A program made the translations under genes and the position numbers. Source: Marinobacter mangrovi (GTDB taxonomy: Bacteria; Pseudomonadota; Gammaproteobacteria; Pseudomonadales; Oleiphilaceae). From it: DNA of 64,000 nucleotides. Every line of letters begins with the position of its first letter. Positions within the stretch are counted from its first letter, which is position 1. The notes under the pieces were generated by a model. The model did not search any database. It saw nothing but the letters and a program-made list of their open reading frames with translations, and was not told the origin of the DNA. The DNA is taken from the NCBI RefSeq assembly GCF_016798325.1, contig NZ_JAERVO010000001.1, forward strand, positions 868,001-932,000. The letters are read 5' to 3'. Positions 8,993 to 18,307 of the stretch are shown piece by piece.

Positions 8993-9546
8993 GAGTGGCC
9001 AATGGCTTGCTCAAATCCTTTCTTACGTACCCGGTAATGCGCTACTGAACGGGCGACCAGCGTGCCCGCTTCGTCTTTCAATTCGCCTTCCAGCGTAAAT
9101 GCGGCTCGACCGGTGGTGTCGGCGTCCGCCTGGATAGCGCTTCGCGTGGCTTCAGCCATGGTCAGTTCGATGGTGACGTCGCTGTTGGCCGGTTCCAGAA
9201 ATTGAAGTGACATCTCCTTGAGGATGGGGATGTAGTCAGGCCCCAGGTCGAAGAGCGTCATCACACCGCCCGGAATTTCTGCCACCAGGAAATAGGCGCC
9301 GGCGTAGAGGCTGCCAAAGTGATTGCGATTGCCCTTGAGCGCAATGCGCGCCCGTACGTAACCCCGGCTGACCGCCTCGACACGGAACCGGTTGCGGGTG
9401 GCGAATGGAATCGATAAGCCGACCAGACGGTTCACCATCCGCATGCCGCCATGGCGTTGCAGCCAGTTCAATGGTTTTTCCAGCCCCGCTTCCGGATCCA
9501 GGCCGGCCAGCCAGTCGCCGGTCATTGCTATCAGTCGATTTCGCAT
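8989..9546 (-). CDS. DUF4442 hotdog-fold (thioesterase-like) protein
   Basis: Predicted soluble hotdog-fold protein of the DUF4442 (YiiD-C/PaaI-related) family, likely acting on acyl thioesters, though no substrate is known. The start at 9546 is chosen for the upstream AAGGGATG and gives 185 residues. Typical marks are the NHFGSLYAGAYFLVAEIPGG segment, where the hotdog central helix carries the catalytic-type residues, and the repeated beta strands at the C-terminus. Its stop codon lies inside a REP-like repeat. Single gene convergent with recQ. Confidence 0.8.
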   Translation of the reverse strand: MRNRLIAMTGDWLAGLDPEAGLEKPLNWLQRHGGMRMVNRLVGLSIPFATRNRFRVEAVSRGYVRARIALKGNRNHFGSLYAGAYFLVAEIPGGVMTLFDLGPDYIPILKEMSLQFLEPANSDVTIELTMAEATRSAIQADADTTGRAAFTLEGELKDEAGTLVARSVAHYRVRKKGFEQAIGHS

Positions 9547-9687
9547 GGTGTCATCCCTTTCACAGTGAACCGCAGATTCCCAAAATGGGACCCGGGATAC
9601 AACATTTGTCATCATTTAATGTTTCACTGACTGCCGTCGTGGCCAAAGCCGCTACACTGACAGAAGTGGTACCGCATAGGACGTGCT

Positions 9688-10692
9688 GTGTTGTTACGCC
9701 GAGGATTCTCATCGGGGGCTGACCAGGCAGAGCCCCTGGCCCTTATCCGTCATATCCTGATCTCGCTTTGCCGGGGCTGCCTGGTTGCCGCATGCCTGAT
9801 GCAGCCGGTTGCCGCATTCCCGTCAGACGAGCACGCCGAAGCAGAACCACCTAAACAGATTATCCTCTGGTACCGCAACTACGACAGCCCTGCGATACAA
9901 GCGCTGCTGGATCTGGCGCTGCAAAAGACTCCGGAATACGGTCCCTACACGATCGTGCGCAGCCCGGAAATGAATCAGGGACGAGCCCTGAGGGAATTGG
10001 CGAGCGACCGTTCGCGGTCCGTGCAGGTGGCCAATGTGGCGACGACGCCGGAACGGGAAGACAACCTTCTCGCCGTCACCATCCCGATTGATGGTGGCCT
10101 GCTGGGATACCGGGTGTGCGTGACGACGAAGGACATGCTACCCCGATTCAAGGGCATCACCCGGCTGGCCGACGTGCGGGAGCGCCGGATCCGCTTTGGT
10201 CAGGGGCGCCACTGGCCGGACACCAAGATCCTGGAAGCCAACGGCTTGGACGTGGTCACCCATCCCGGCTTCGAAACCCTGTTCGATATGCTGGAAGGTG
10301 GCCGTTTCGAATGCTTCGCCCGGGGTGTCAGTGAGGTGTATTACGACCTGGACTTGCAGTCGGACAAGAACCTGGTCATTGAGCCCACGTTGCTGTTCAC
10401 CTACACCATGCCGAACTATTTCTTTGTGGGCCGCAGTGACCTCAACCTGGCGGTCCGGATCCAGCTGGGGCTGGAGCGTGCGATCGCCGACGGCAGCTTT
10501 GCTGACTTTATAAACACCTACTACACCAAGCCCGTCCAGGCACTGCACCTGTCCGACCGCCATGTGTTCCATCTGGGCAATCCCTGGCTGCCGGGCGGCG
10601 TGCTGGGCATTGGCAAGGATGTGCTCCAGGACATGAAGGTCCGGATACAGCTGGGCGAGGAACCGGGATCCCGGCCCTCGCCCATCGAGTGA
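9688..10692 (+). CDS. Periplasmic solute-binding protein (family 3-like)
   Basis: Predicted exported protein with the periplasmic binding protein type 2 fold. A GTG start with AGGA seven bases upstream gives 334 residues; a hydrophobic segment (about residues 20-45, ending near VAAFPS) is a signal peptide. The mature part (IILWYRNYDSPAIQALLDLAL...) resembles the amino-acid-type (SBP family 3) proteins that occur singly in marine gammaproteobacteria. No permease or ATPase gene is nearby; instead it sits next to the end of two chemoreceptor genes, so it may deliver ligand to a receptor or sensor. That role is inference. Ligand unknown. Confidence 0.7.
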   Translation: MLLRRGFSSGADQAEPLALIRHILISLCRGCLVAACLMQPVAAFPSDEHAEAEPPKQIILWYRNYDSPAIQALLDLALQKTPEYGPYTIVRSPEMNQGRALRELASDRSRSVQVANVATTPEREDNLLAVTIPIDGGLLGYRVCVTTKDMLPRFKGITRLADVRERRIRFGQGRHWPDTKILEANGLDVVTHPGFETLFDMLEGGRFECFARGVSEVYYDLDLQSDKNLVIEPTLLFTYTMPNYFFVGRSDLNLAVRIQLGLERAIADGSFADFINTYYTKPVQALHLSDRHVFHLGNPWLPGGVLGIGKDVLQDMKVRIQLGEEPGSRPSPIE

Positions 10693-10707
10693 CGATTCAG
10701 TTCCGAA

Positions 10708-12597
10708 TCAGACCTTGAAGCGTTCCACATTGTCCTGAAGGGACCGGCCGATCTCGTCGATCTTGCCGCTGTAGATGTCGTTCTCGCTGGTTGCGGCGGC
10801 CGCCTCCTGCCCCTGGTCCGCAATGCGATTGATGGAGGCGTTCAGCTCTTCGGTCACTGAGGTCTGCTCTTCAGAGGCCGTGGCGATCTGCGTGGTCATG
10901 TTGCTGATGGACGTGATGGCCTCGGCGATCCGGTTCAGTGAATCCATCGCGTCCTGGGCCTTCTCCATGCTGACGTTGGATACGGCGCGGGACTCCTGCA
11001 TCACGTTGACCGCGTTATCCGCCCCCTTCTGCAGCCGCTCGATCATGGCGTTGATCTCTTCGGTGCTGTCGTGGGTGCGGCGGGCCAGGTTGCGCACTTC
11101 ATCTGCCACCACCGCAAAGCCCCGGCCGGCATCACCGGCGCGGGCGGCCTCGATCGCGGCGTTCAGGGCCAGCAGGTTGGTCTGCTCGGCCACGTCCTGG
11201 ATGACTTCCAGGATCGTGTTGATCTGGGTAACGTCCTTGCCGAGGGTTTCGATGACTTCAGCCGCCTGGCCAATTTCGGCAGCCAGACGCTCGACAGCGT
11301 CACGGGATGCCTTCACTGTTTCCTGCGTGGATTGGGCGTCCTGATCCGCGGTATTCGACGCATCCGCCGTTTGCTGGGCGTTCTGGGCGATTTCGTTGGC
11401 GGCCGCCGACATCTCGTTGATGGCCGTGGCCACCATATCGATCTCGGTTTGCTGGCTTTCCACGCTGTTGCGGGACGCGCCGGCGGTCTGGCGCAACGAT
11501 CCAACGGCGTCGCGCAGTTCGATCGCGCCCCGCTGCACATCCCGCACGACAGTCTGCACGTTGCCGATAAACGCGTTGAAGCTCTCGGCGGTCTGGCCGA
11601 ACTCGTCATGGCTATCGACGTCCAGCCGTTGGCTCAGATCCGCATCGCCGCTGGCAATGTTCTTCATCGCGTCACGCAGGTTACGGACCGGCTTCATCAG
11701 CACGCGCACACCGATGTTGAGCAGGATCAGCGTCACGATAATGCCAACAATCGCGACGATGGTGCCGGTGACCCGGGCAGATTGCACCGGCGCCATGATC
11801 TTGTCGTCATTGGCGAAGGCGCCGAGGTACCAGTCGACGCCCTGGGCGCCCTTGATCGCGTGGAAGCTCACGCGCCAGTCGGCATCCTTGATGGTGTAGG
11901 TGTGGGAGGTGCCATCCAACTGCGGCGCACCGCCAATCAACTCGTTGATTTTTTTGCCGACCAGCTTCCGGTTGGGATGATAGAGAATCACGCCCTTGTC
12001 ATTGATCAGCGTGGCGTAACCGGTGTCGGCCAGGGTCACCGGGGACAGGATGTGCTCGATGGTTTCCAGGGTGATGTCACCGCCGGCCACGCCCTTGAAG
12101 GTGCCCGACTTCACCGGGGCCACCGTGGAAATAATCATGTTGCCGCTGCTGACGTCCTGGTACGGCTCTGTGAACGTGCCAGTGCCGCCGGACTGGCCCA
12201 GTTTGTACCAGGGGCGCACGCGGGGATCGTAATCGTCGGGCAGCGTGGCGTCATCGGCCGGTGTCTTCATCAGCATGTAGCCGTCTGCACGCCCGACGTA
12301 TACGTTTTCAAACCCGCCACCCTGGGTGGCCGATTGCAGGATGGCCCGGGCTTCATCCTCACCGTCCACCTGGCGCAATGCGCTGGCGGCGCCTTCGGTA
12401 ATCGCCAACCGGCTGTTGAGCCATTCGGCAATACTCGCCGTGCTTTGTGCGATGGAGTCGTCGATCAGCGCATTGACGTAGGTGTCTGTCGTCGACACCA
12501 GGCGGCGGTCGCCCATGACGGCGTAGATGCTTACCACAAGGATGAGAAGGATGGCGACGGCTGTCAGCAGTTTCTGGCCGAATGACATACTGCGCAT
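10708..12597 (-). CDS. Methyl-accepting chemotaxis protein (dCache sensor), paralog 1
   Basis: Transmembrane chemoreceptor of 629 residues. The start MRSMSFGQ is chosen by alignment with the neighbouring paralog (MGSMSFGQ). Layout: transmembrane helix 1 (about residues 8-30), a large periplasmic dCache domain (about 35-270, with the DPRVRPWYK signature of ligand-binding Cache proteins), helix 2 (about 275-298), HAMP, and a cytoplasmic signalling domain with the hairpin tip [15 protein letters not shown]. It ends NVERFKV without the NWETF-type CheR/CheB tether. Cache receptors of this form often sense amino acids, polyamines or organic acids; the ligand here is unknown. No che genes are in the window. 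Confidence 0.95.
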   Translation of the reverse strand: MRSMSFGQKLLTAVAILLILVVSIYAVMGDRRLVSTTDTYVNALIDDSIAQSTASIAEWLNSRLAITEGAASALRQVDGEDEARAILQSATQGGGFENVYVGRADGYMLMKTPADDATLPDDYDPRVRPWYKLGQSGGTGTFTEPYQDVSSGNMIISTVAPVKSGTFKGVAGGDITLETIEHILSPVTLADTGYATLINDKGVILYHPNRKLVGKKINELIGGAPQLDGTSHTYTIKDADWRVSFHAIKGAQGVDWYLGAFANDDKIMAPVQSARVTGTIVAIVGIIVTLILLNIGVRVLMKPVRNLRDAMKNIASGDADLSQRLDVDSHDEFGQTAESFNAFIGNVQTVVRDVQRGAIELRDAVGSLRQTAGASRNSVESQQTEIDMVATAINEMSAAANEIAQNAQQTADASNTADQDAQSTQETVKASRDAVERLAAEIGQAAEVIETLGKDVTQINTILEVIQDVAEQTNLLALNAAIEAARAGDAGRGFAVVADEVRNLARRTHDSTEEINAMIERLQKGADNAVNVMQESRAVSNVSMEKAQDAMDSLNRIAEAITSISNMTTQIATASEEQTSVTEELNASINRIADQGQEAAAATSENDIYSGKIDEIGRSLQDNVERFKV

Positions 12598-12775
12598 GGA
12601 AGGGGTCCCCGATCTGAGCGTTGGAATATTAATTATTGCCCGTCCCTGGTTTGTAGCAGCGACTGCAAACAAGGTATCCCGTGGATCAAGGCCAGGATTC
12701 CCCATCGAGTCCAGCGCCGGCGGCGCCTTTACCTCCAATGGCGACCGCTCTTATCTAGAGATCGGCCGGCGATGT

Positions 12776-12791
12776 CTTAACTTTAGTTAAG
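12776..12791. promoter_or_regulatory. Inverted repeat between chemoreceptor genes (possible operator)
   Basis: CTTAACTTTAGTTAAG is a perfect 7+7 inverted repeat separated by TT, in the 293-bp gap upstream of paralog 1 and downstream of paralog 2. Its position 180 bases before the paralog 1 start and lack of a T-run make an operator more likely than a terminator, but no regulator is known. Confidence 0.35.
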
Positions 12792-12854
12792 TCTTCAGGG
12801 AAGCGTTAAGTATTTGGGAGTGGGCCAGGCAGAACGCACGGCCGGAGGGGAAGG

Positions 12855-12882
12855 ATGCCGGCACCTCGTTGGGTACCGGCAT
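12855..12882 (-). terminator. Hairpin after chemoreceptor paralog 2
   Basis: ATGCCGG-C-ACC and GGT-A-CCGGCAT form an 11-bp stem with one mismatch and a 6-base loop just after the paralog 2 stop codon (minus strand). There is no U-tract, so intrinsic termination would be weak. Confidence 0.4.
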
Positions 12883-12890
12883 GGGCCACG

Positions 12891-14780
12891 TCAGACGTTG
12901 AACCGTTCGACGTTGTCGTGAAGTGTCCGGCCGATGTCGTCGATCTTGCTGCTGTAGACATCGTTGTCGCTCGCCGCGCTGGCTGCTTCCTGCCCCTGCT
13001 CGGCAATGCGGGTGATGGAACTGTTCAGTTCCTCGGTGACGGAGGTCTGCTCTTCGGACGCCGTCGCAATCTGCGTCGTCATGTTACTGATGGCGGTGAT
13101 GGACTCGGCAATCCGGTTCAGCGCGTCCATCGCATCCTGCGCTTTCTCCATGCTCACGTTGGAAATGGCCCGGGAGTCCTGCATCACGCTCACGGCGTTG
13201 TCTGCCCCCTTCTGCAGCCGTTCGATCATGGCATTGATCTCTTCGGTGCTGTCGTGGGTCCGGCGAGCCAGGTTGCGCACTTCATCGGCAACGACGGCAA
13301 AACCACGCCCGGCCTCACCGGCCCGGGCGGCTTCAATAGCGGCGTTCAGCGCCAGCAGATTGGTCTGCTCCGCCACGTCCTGGATGACGTCCAGAACGGT
13401 GTTGATCTGGGCAACATCCTTACCCAGGGTCTCGATCACATCCGCGGCGCTGCCGATGCCCGACGACAGGCGTTCGACGGCATCGCGGGAGGCCTTGACC
13501 GTCGTCTGGGTCTCCTGGGCGTCCTTGTCGGCGGTGCTGGAAGCATCGGCTGTCTGCTGGGCGGACTGGGCAATTTCAGAGGCCGCTGCAGACATCTCAT
13601 TGATCGCGGTGGCCACCATATCGATTTCCGATTGCTGACCTTCCACGCTGTCGCGGCTGGCCCGGGCGGTCTGACGCAGCGAGCCTACGGCGTCACGCAG
13701 CTCGATGGCACCCCGCTGGACATCCCGGACGACACCCTGAACGTTCGTTATGAAGGCGTTGAAGCTCTCAGCGGTTTGACCAAATTCGTCGCCACTGTCC
13801 ACGGACAGGCGCTGGGTCAGGTCGGCGTCGCCGCTGGCGATGTCCTTCATCGCATCCCGCAGACTGCGGACGGGCTTCATCAAGGCGCGCACAACCAGGT
13901 GCAGCAGGATCAGCGTGATCAGGATGCCAATCACGGCCACGATCGATCCGGCCAGTCGCGCGTCCTTCACCGGTGCCATGATCAGGTCGTCATTGGCGAA
14001 CGATCCCAGGTACCAATCCACGCCGCGGGCGCCCTCGATGGGATGGAAGCTGACCCGCCAGTCGGCGCCGTCCAGGGTGTATTCGTGGGAGGAACCATCC
14101 AGCGACGGCTGGCTGCCGAGCAGCGTCTTGATGTTCTTGCCGACCAGCTTGGCGTTCGGGTGGTACAGGATCGTGCCCTTGCGGTTGATCAGCGTGGTGT
14201 AACCGGTGTCGGCCAGGGTCACTGACGACAGCAGGTGGTCGATGGTCTTCAGCGTGATGTCCCCACCGACGACGCCCTCAAAGACACCGCTTTTGACCGG
14301 CGCCGCCGCGGAAATAATAATGCCGCCGTTGGTCACGTTCACAAACGGCTCGGTAAAGGTACCCTGGCCATTCTGACGGGCCAGCTTGTACCAGGGGCGC
14401 GTGCGCGGGTCGAAGTCGTCCGGCAGCGTGGCGTCGCGGGCTTCGGTCGGCATCAGCATGGAGCCGTCAGCGCCGCCGACATACACGTCGTTGAAACCGC
14501 CGCCCTGGGTGGCCGTCTGCAGCAACGTGCGGGCCTGGGCTTCGTTTTCCACGTTGCGCAGCCCGTCGGCGGTGGCTTCCACCATGTCGAGTCGGCCATT
14601 GAGCCATTCAGCGATACTCGCCGTACTCTGGTTGATTGAATCGTCGACCATCGCCTCCACATAGGTGTCCGTGGTCTTCACAAGGCGGCGATCGCCCATG
14701 ACGGCGTAAACGCTGATCACGGCGATCAGCAGGACGGCAACGGCTGTCAGCAGCTTTTGGCCGAATGACATACTGCCCAT
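12891..14780 (-). CDS. Methyl-accepting chemotaxis protein (dCache sensor), paralog 2
   Basis: Second chemoreceptor, also 629 residues and colinear with paralog 1 along its whole length, so the pair arose by tandem duplication. AGGAGA lies nine bases before the ATG. Same architecture: helix 1, dCache sensor with DPRTRPWYK, helix 2, HAMP, signalling domain with [15 protein letters not shown], and a terminal NVERFNV. The signalling halves are close to identical while the sensor domains differ more (for example around residues 60-190), suggesting divergence in ligand preference. Each copy appears to have its own upstream region. Confidence 0.95.
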   Translation of the reverse strand: MGSMSFGQKLLTAVAVLLIAVISVYAVMGDRRLVKTTDTYVEAMVDDSINQSTASIAEWLNGRLDMVEATADGLRNVENEAQARTLLQTATQGGGFNDVYVGGADGSMLMPTEARDATLPDDFDPRTRPWYKLARQNGQGTFTEPFVNVTNGGIIISAAAPVKSGVFEGVVGGDITLKTIDHLLSSVTLADTGYTTLINRKGTILYHPNAKLVGKNIKTLLGSQPSLDGSSHEYTLDGADWRVSFHPIEGARGVDWYLGSFANDDLIMAPVKDARLAGSIVAVIGILITLILLHLVVRALMKPVRSLRDAMKDIASGDADLTQRLSVDSGDEFGQTAESFNAFITNVQGVVRDVQRGAIELRDAVGSLRQTARASRDSVEGQQSEIDMVATAINEMSAAASEIAQSAQQTADASSTADKDAQETQTTVKASRDAVERLSSGIGSAADVIETLGKDVAQINTVLDVIQDVAEQTNLLALNAAIEAARAGEAGRGFAVVADEVRNLARRTHDSTEEINAMIERLQKGADNAVSVMQDSRAISNVSMEKAQDAMDALNRIAESITAISNMTTQIATASEEQTSVTEELNSSITRIAEQGQEAASAASDNDVYSSKIDDIGRTLHDNVERFNV

Positions 14781-14985
14781 GCGGACATTCTCCTGGTTAG
14801 CACAACAGATTGAAGGCCGGCAGGCCGGTGAGGAATCCCGGGCCTGTGGATCACACGATCAGTCCGGGATTGAATGGCCAGCAGGATACCGCAAGGCCTG
14901 ATGGCGATCTGTTATGCTAAACCCTTATTGATCGCCCTTTTTTGTAACCCTTTGCAACACGCTTTTACTGCCGGGAGATGCCTCG

Positions 14986-16515
14986 ATGGCTCACGAAGAA
15001 CTGCACCTCAATCTCCGTAACCTGACCGATGACGACTATCCCCAGCTCAAGGCGCTGATGGATCTTGTCTACGACGATATTGGCGGCGCCTGGCCCGAAG
15101 ACACGATCAAGGAACTGGTGGAACAGTTCGCCGACGGGCAGATCTGCATCGAAGACAACGGTGAACTGATTGCCGTCGCCCTGACCGTCTGCGTCAACTA
15201 CGAGCGCTTCAGTAACCCGCACACGTACGATGACCTGATCCTCAAGAACGAGCGCATCTGGCACAACGACGACGGCGACGCGCTGTACGGGCTGGATGTG
15301 TTTATCCATCCCGACTATCGGGGTTACCGCCTGGGCCGGCGTCTCTATGAGGCGCGCAAGGAACTGTGCCGCTCCCGGAACTTTCGTGCGATCCTGGCGG
15401 GCGGTCGGATCCCCAACTACTACAAGTTCTCCGATCAGTTCACCCCGGCGGAATACATTGAGCGGGTCGATCGCAAGGAAATCTACGACCCGATCCTGAC
15501 CTTCCAACTCTCCAACGATTTCCAGGTCACCCGGCTGATGCACAAGTATCTTCCGGAAGACCAGAAATCAATGGGTTACGCCACACTCCTCGAGTGGAAC
15601 AACATCCTGTACACGCCACCGGCGCCAGTCCTCAAGACGCGCAAGACCCAGGTGCGCATGGGCGCGGTCCAGTGGCAGATGCGGGAATTCACCTCCGTGG
15701 ATGAAGTGCTCAAGCAGGTGGAATACTTCGTCGATGCGCTGTCCGACTACAAAAGCGACTTCGCCCTCTTCCCGGAGTTTTTCAACGCGCCGCTGATGGG
15801 CCTGACCGACCAGCTCGACCAGACCCGCGCGATTCGGTTTCTGGCCGGGTTCACCCAGCAGTTCCGGGACCAGATGTCGGAGATGGCGGTCAGCTACAAC
15901 ATCAACATCATCACCGGCTCCATGCCGTTGCTGGACAACGACCGGCTGTATAACGTGTCCTACCTGTGTCACCGGGATGGCCGCGTGGACGAGCAGCGCA
16001 AGATCCACATCACGCCGCACGAACGCCGGGACTGGGTTATTGAAGGCGGCAACCAGTTTGAAGTGTTCGAGACCGATGCCGGCCGGGTCGCCATCCTGAT
16101 CTGTTACGACATCGAATTCCCCGAGCTGGGCCGGATTGCTGCGGCCCAGGGTGTCGACATCATCTGTGTGCCCTTCTGGACCGACACCAAGAACGGCTAC
16201 CTGCGGGTGCGGCATTGTGCCCAGGCCCGGGCCATCGAAAACGAGTGCTATGTGGTGATTACCGGCAGTGTGGGCAACCTGCCCAAGGTCGAAAACCTGG
16301 ACGTCCAGTATGCCCAGTCATCGGTCTTCTCGCCGTCGGACTTCGCTTTCCCTCACGATGCGGTGATGGCGGAGACCACGCCCAACACCGAGATGATCAT
16401 GTTCTCGGATATGGACCTGGAAAAACTGACGCTGGTGCGTGACGAAGGTTCGGTCACCAACCTGAAGGATCGTCGTACGGATATGTACTCCGTGTCCAAG
16501 ACCTCGGACCAGTAA
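14986..16515 (+). CDS. GNAT acetyltransferase - carbon-nitrogen hydrolase fusion
   Basis: Two-domain cytosolic protein of 509 residues. Residues about 10-190 form a GNAT acetyltransferase domain (acetyl-CoA loop region HPDYRGYRLGRRLYEARKEL). Residues about 220-485 form a nitrilase-superfamily amidohydrolase with the full catalytic triad: Glu in LFPEFFNAP (about 262), Lys in RKIHITPHERRDW (about 340) and Cys in ILICYDIEFPE (about 373). This fusion is a recognised bifunctional family found across bacteria; its substrates are not known to me. The ATG has GGGAG eight bases upstream. Single gene. Confidence 0.93.
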   Translation: MAHEELHLNLRNLTDDDYPQLKALMDLVYDDIGGAWPEDTIKELVEQFADGQICIEDNGELIAVALTVCVNYERFSNPHTYDDLILKNERIWHNDDGDALYGLDVFIHPDYRGYRLGRRLYEARKELCRSRNFRAILAGGRIPNYYKFSDQFTPAEYIERVDRKEIYDPILTFQLSNDFQVTRLMHKYLPEDQKSMGYATLLEWNNILYTPPAPVLKTRKTQVRMGAVQWQMREFTSVDEVLKQVEYFVDALSDYKSDFALFPEFFNAPLMGLTDQLDQTRAIRFLAGFTQQFRDQMSEMAVSYNINIITGSMPLLDNDRLYNVSYLCHRDGRVDEQRKIHITPHERRDWVIEGGNQFEVFETDAGRVAILICYDIEFPELGRIAAAQGVDIICVPFWTDTKNGYLRVRHCAQARAIENECYVVITGSVGNLPKVENLDVQYAQSSVFSPSDFAFPHDAVMAETTPNTEMIMFSDMDLEKLTLVRDEGSVTNLKDRRTDMYSVSKTSDQ

Positions 16516-16767
16516 AACGCCGGGCCAGCTGCAGGCGACGTGGCACAAAATGTCACAAATGGTTACCATGCGTCTGCATCTGGCCCCTTACGACACCTTG
16601 TAAACTTGAACAAGACGTCAAAAAGTTTAATGTACAAGGCTGATCACGTTGCCATATTGCCCGTCGCTGACTACAGTTTGAGCAATATTGCAGGTGAAAG
16701 GCGTCAGTCGAGGGTACGATCGAACGCAGTCGATGCCCATTGAAGGTGCCGCCGGGGAACCCCGACG

Positions 16768-17238
16768 GTGCGAACCTGTCTTCAACCGGTAGTAGATTTT
16801 GCCGTAACAGCGGTTTTGCCCATGGATCGAATGGATCTCACAAGCACACAGCCCCTGCCCGACCTGACGGCGCGCTTTCGTTTCAAGAAAGGCCTGTTCA
16901 GGAAGGAACTGATCGAATCCCGTATTTTCGGACTGGACGAATACGGCTGCATCCTGAAAACAGACAAAGTCTTCGAGCCCGGCGACACCCTCCAGTTCGA
17001 CCTCATCATGCAAATGCCGTTCGACAACATCGAAGCGGAAGGCCTTCAGGGGCTGGTCGTTGAGGTGAGAAAGCACTGTAGCAATTTCTTCTATTCCATT
17101 GATTTTGCAGCCTCGCAGACCCGCACCGACGCGGATCTGCGCGGCAAGTTGGGTCGCATTCAGGAAGTGCTCGAGCGCAAACAGTCGTTGCGCTCAAGGC
17201 GCAGTCAGAGTGGCACCGGCGCCACGCAACTGGCCTGA
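16768..17238 (+). CDS. PilZ-like domain protein
   Basis: Small soluble protein with a beta-rich core that resembles PilZ domains (cyclic-di-GMP receptors): a charged segment RFRFKKGLFRKELIESRIF followed by LDEYGCIL and GDTLQFDL, and a C-terminal helical, basic tail. The canonical RxxxR and (D/N)xSxxG motifs are imperfect, so nucleotide binding is uncertain. The start is unclear: GTG at 16768 gives 156 residues; ATG at 16822 or 16831 would give about 138 or 135. The preceding 252 bases hold no recognised element. Confidence 0.6.
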   Translation: MRTCLQPVVDFAVTAVLPMDRMDLTSTQPLPDLTARFRFKKGLFRKELIESRIFGLDEYGCILKTDKVFEPGDTLQFDLIMQMPFDNIEAEGLQGLVVEVRKHCSNFFYSIDFAASQTRTDADLRGKLGRIQEVLERKQSLRSRRSQSGTGATQLA

Positions 17239-17418
17239 TCGTACAGGGATTCTGGACAAACCCGTGGCAGGTTGATGGCGCCACAGGCAATCCGGACAGA
17301 CAGGGAAAGGGCGTCATACTCCCCCAATCCTGCTTTAAGATTTCAGCGCAACCGCCTGACGGGAAACGCATCGAAACACCGCAGTCATCAATAAACCAGA
17401 GCAAACGGGGAATGAACC

Positions 17419-18168
17419 ATGGCCAAGAAAGAGAAGGCAGGTGTCGATAAACTGGTGAAGAAGGTCAACAAGGAATTCGAGAAGACCTCCACCCAGATCG
17501 AAAAACTCATTAACGACGCATTCAAGCAGTTCGACGCCCTGCAAAGTCAGGTCCAGGAACCGATTCGCAAGCTGCTGGATGAAGTGGAAAAGCTCCGTGA
17601 GCGCGAAATGAAGCGTTTCAACGAAGAGCTGGATCGTCGCCTGAACGAATTCCACGAACTGCAGCATCACCTGCTCGAGCGCGTAGGTCTCGCTTCCAAG
17701 GAAGTGAAACAGACCACCGCGAAGGTCGCCGACAAGACGCAGGAAACCGCTGCGAAGGCGACGCCGCCTGCTGCGAAAACCGCGGCTAACAAGGCTGCCA
17801 AGACCGCCAAGACGACCACCAAGAAGGCCACGACCAAGCCAGCGGCCAAGAAGCCCGCCGCCAAAGCCTCGGCGAGCAGCAAGGCATCCGCATCCAAGGC
17901 GCCCGCCGCAAAAAAAGCGGCTGCACCGAAGAAAACCGCAGCCACCAAGACGGCCACGGCCAGTAAGCCGAAAACCGTGAACGAAAACGACCTGACCAAG
18001 GTCAAGGGCATCGGTCCGGCGACTGCCAAGAAAATGCAGGCCAAAGGCATCACCTCCATCAAGCAGATCGCCGATCCGTCCGCCGAGGAAAAGGAGAAAA
18101 TGAAAGAGTTCTCCACCATGCGCGGTTACGACACCTGGTCTGCCGAGGCAAAGAAGCTGCTCTCCTGA
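17419..18168 (+). CDS. Phasin-like protein with histone H1-like Lys/Ala tail and helix-hairpin-helix end
   Basis: 249-residue protein in three parts. Residues 1-95 are helical and charged, with heptad-like spacing (KKVNKEFEKTSTQIEKLI...EVEKLREREMKRF), like phasins/PhaF-type granule proteins. Residues about 95-190 are a low-complexity Lys/Ala/Pro/Thr tract like histone H1 or PhaF tails, expected to bind DNA without sequence specificity. Residues about 194-249 are a helix-hairpin-helix-type module (VKGIGPATAKKMQAKGI). PhaF-like proteins tether polyhydroxyalkanoate granules to the nucleoid; an added HhH end is unusual and supports DNA binding. No PHA synthase gene is in the window. Followed by a clear terminator. 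Confidence 0.75.
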   Translation: MAKKEKAGVDKLVKKVNKEFEKTSTQIEKLINDAFKQFDALQSQVQEPIRKLLDEVEKLREREMKRFNEELDRRLNEFHELQHHLLERVGLASKEVKQTTAKVADKTQETAAKATPPAAKTAANKAAKTAKTTTKKATTKPAAKKPAAKASASSKASASKAPAAKKAAAPKKTAATKTATASKPKTVNENDLTKVKGIGPATAKKMQAKGITSIKQIADPSAEEKEKMKEFSTMRGYDTWSAEAKKLLS

Positions 18169-18178
18169 TTCGAACACC

Positions 18179-18204
18179 GGGGGACGGTCACTGCGCCGTC
18201 CCCC
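18179..18204 (+). terminator. Rho-independent-type hairpin after the phasin-like gene
   Basis: GGGGGACGG and CCGTCCCCC form a perfect 9-bp stem around an 8-base loop, 10 bases after the stop codon; the following AACCTTTCC is only weakly T-rich. Confidence 0.65.
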
Positions 18205-18307
18205 AACCTTTCCCCATTGCGTTGATCCGATCCGAGCGCCGTCCGGCGGTTCTCGTCAAACGTCTGTCTGCGTATCATACGCAACCGTTTATCTTGTCTG
18301 AGGTTGA

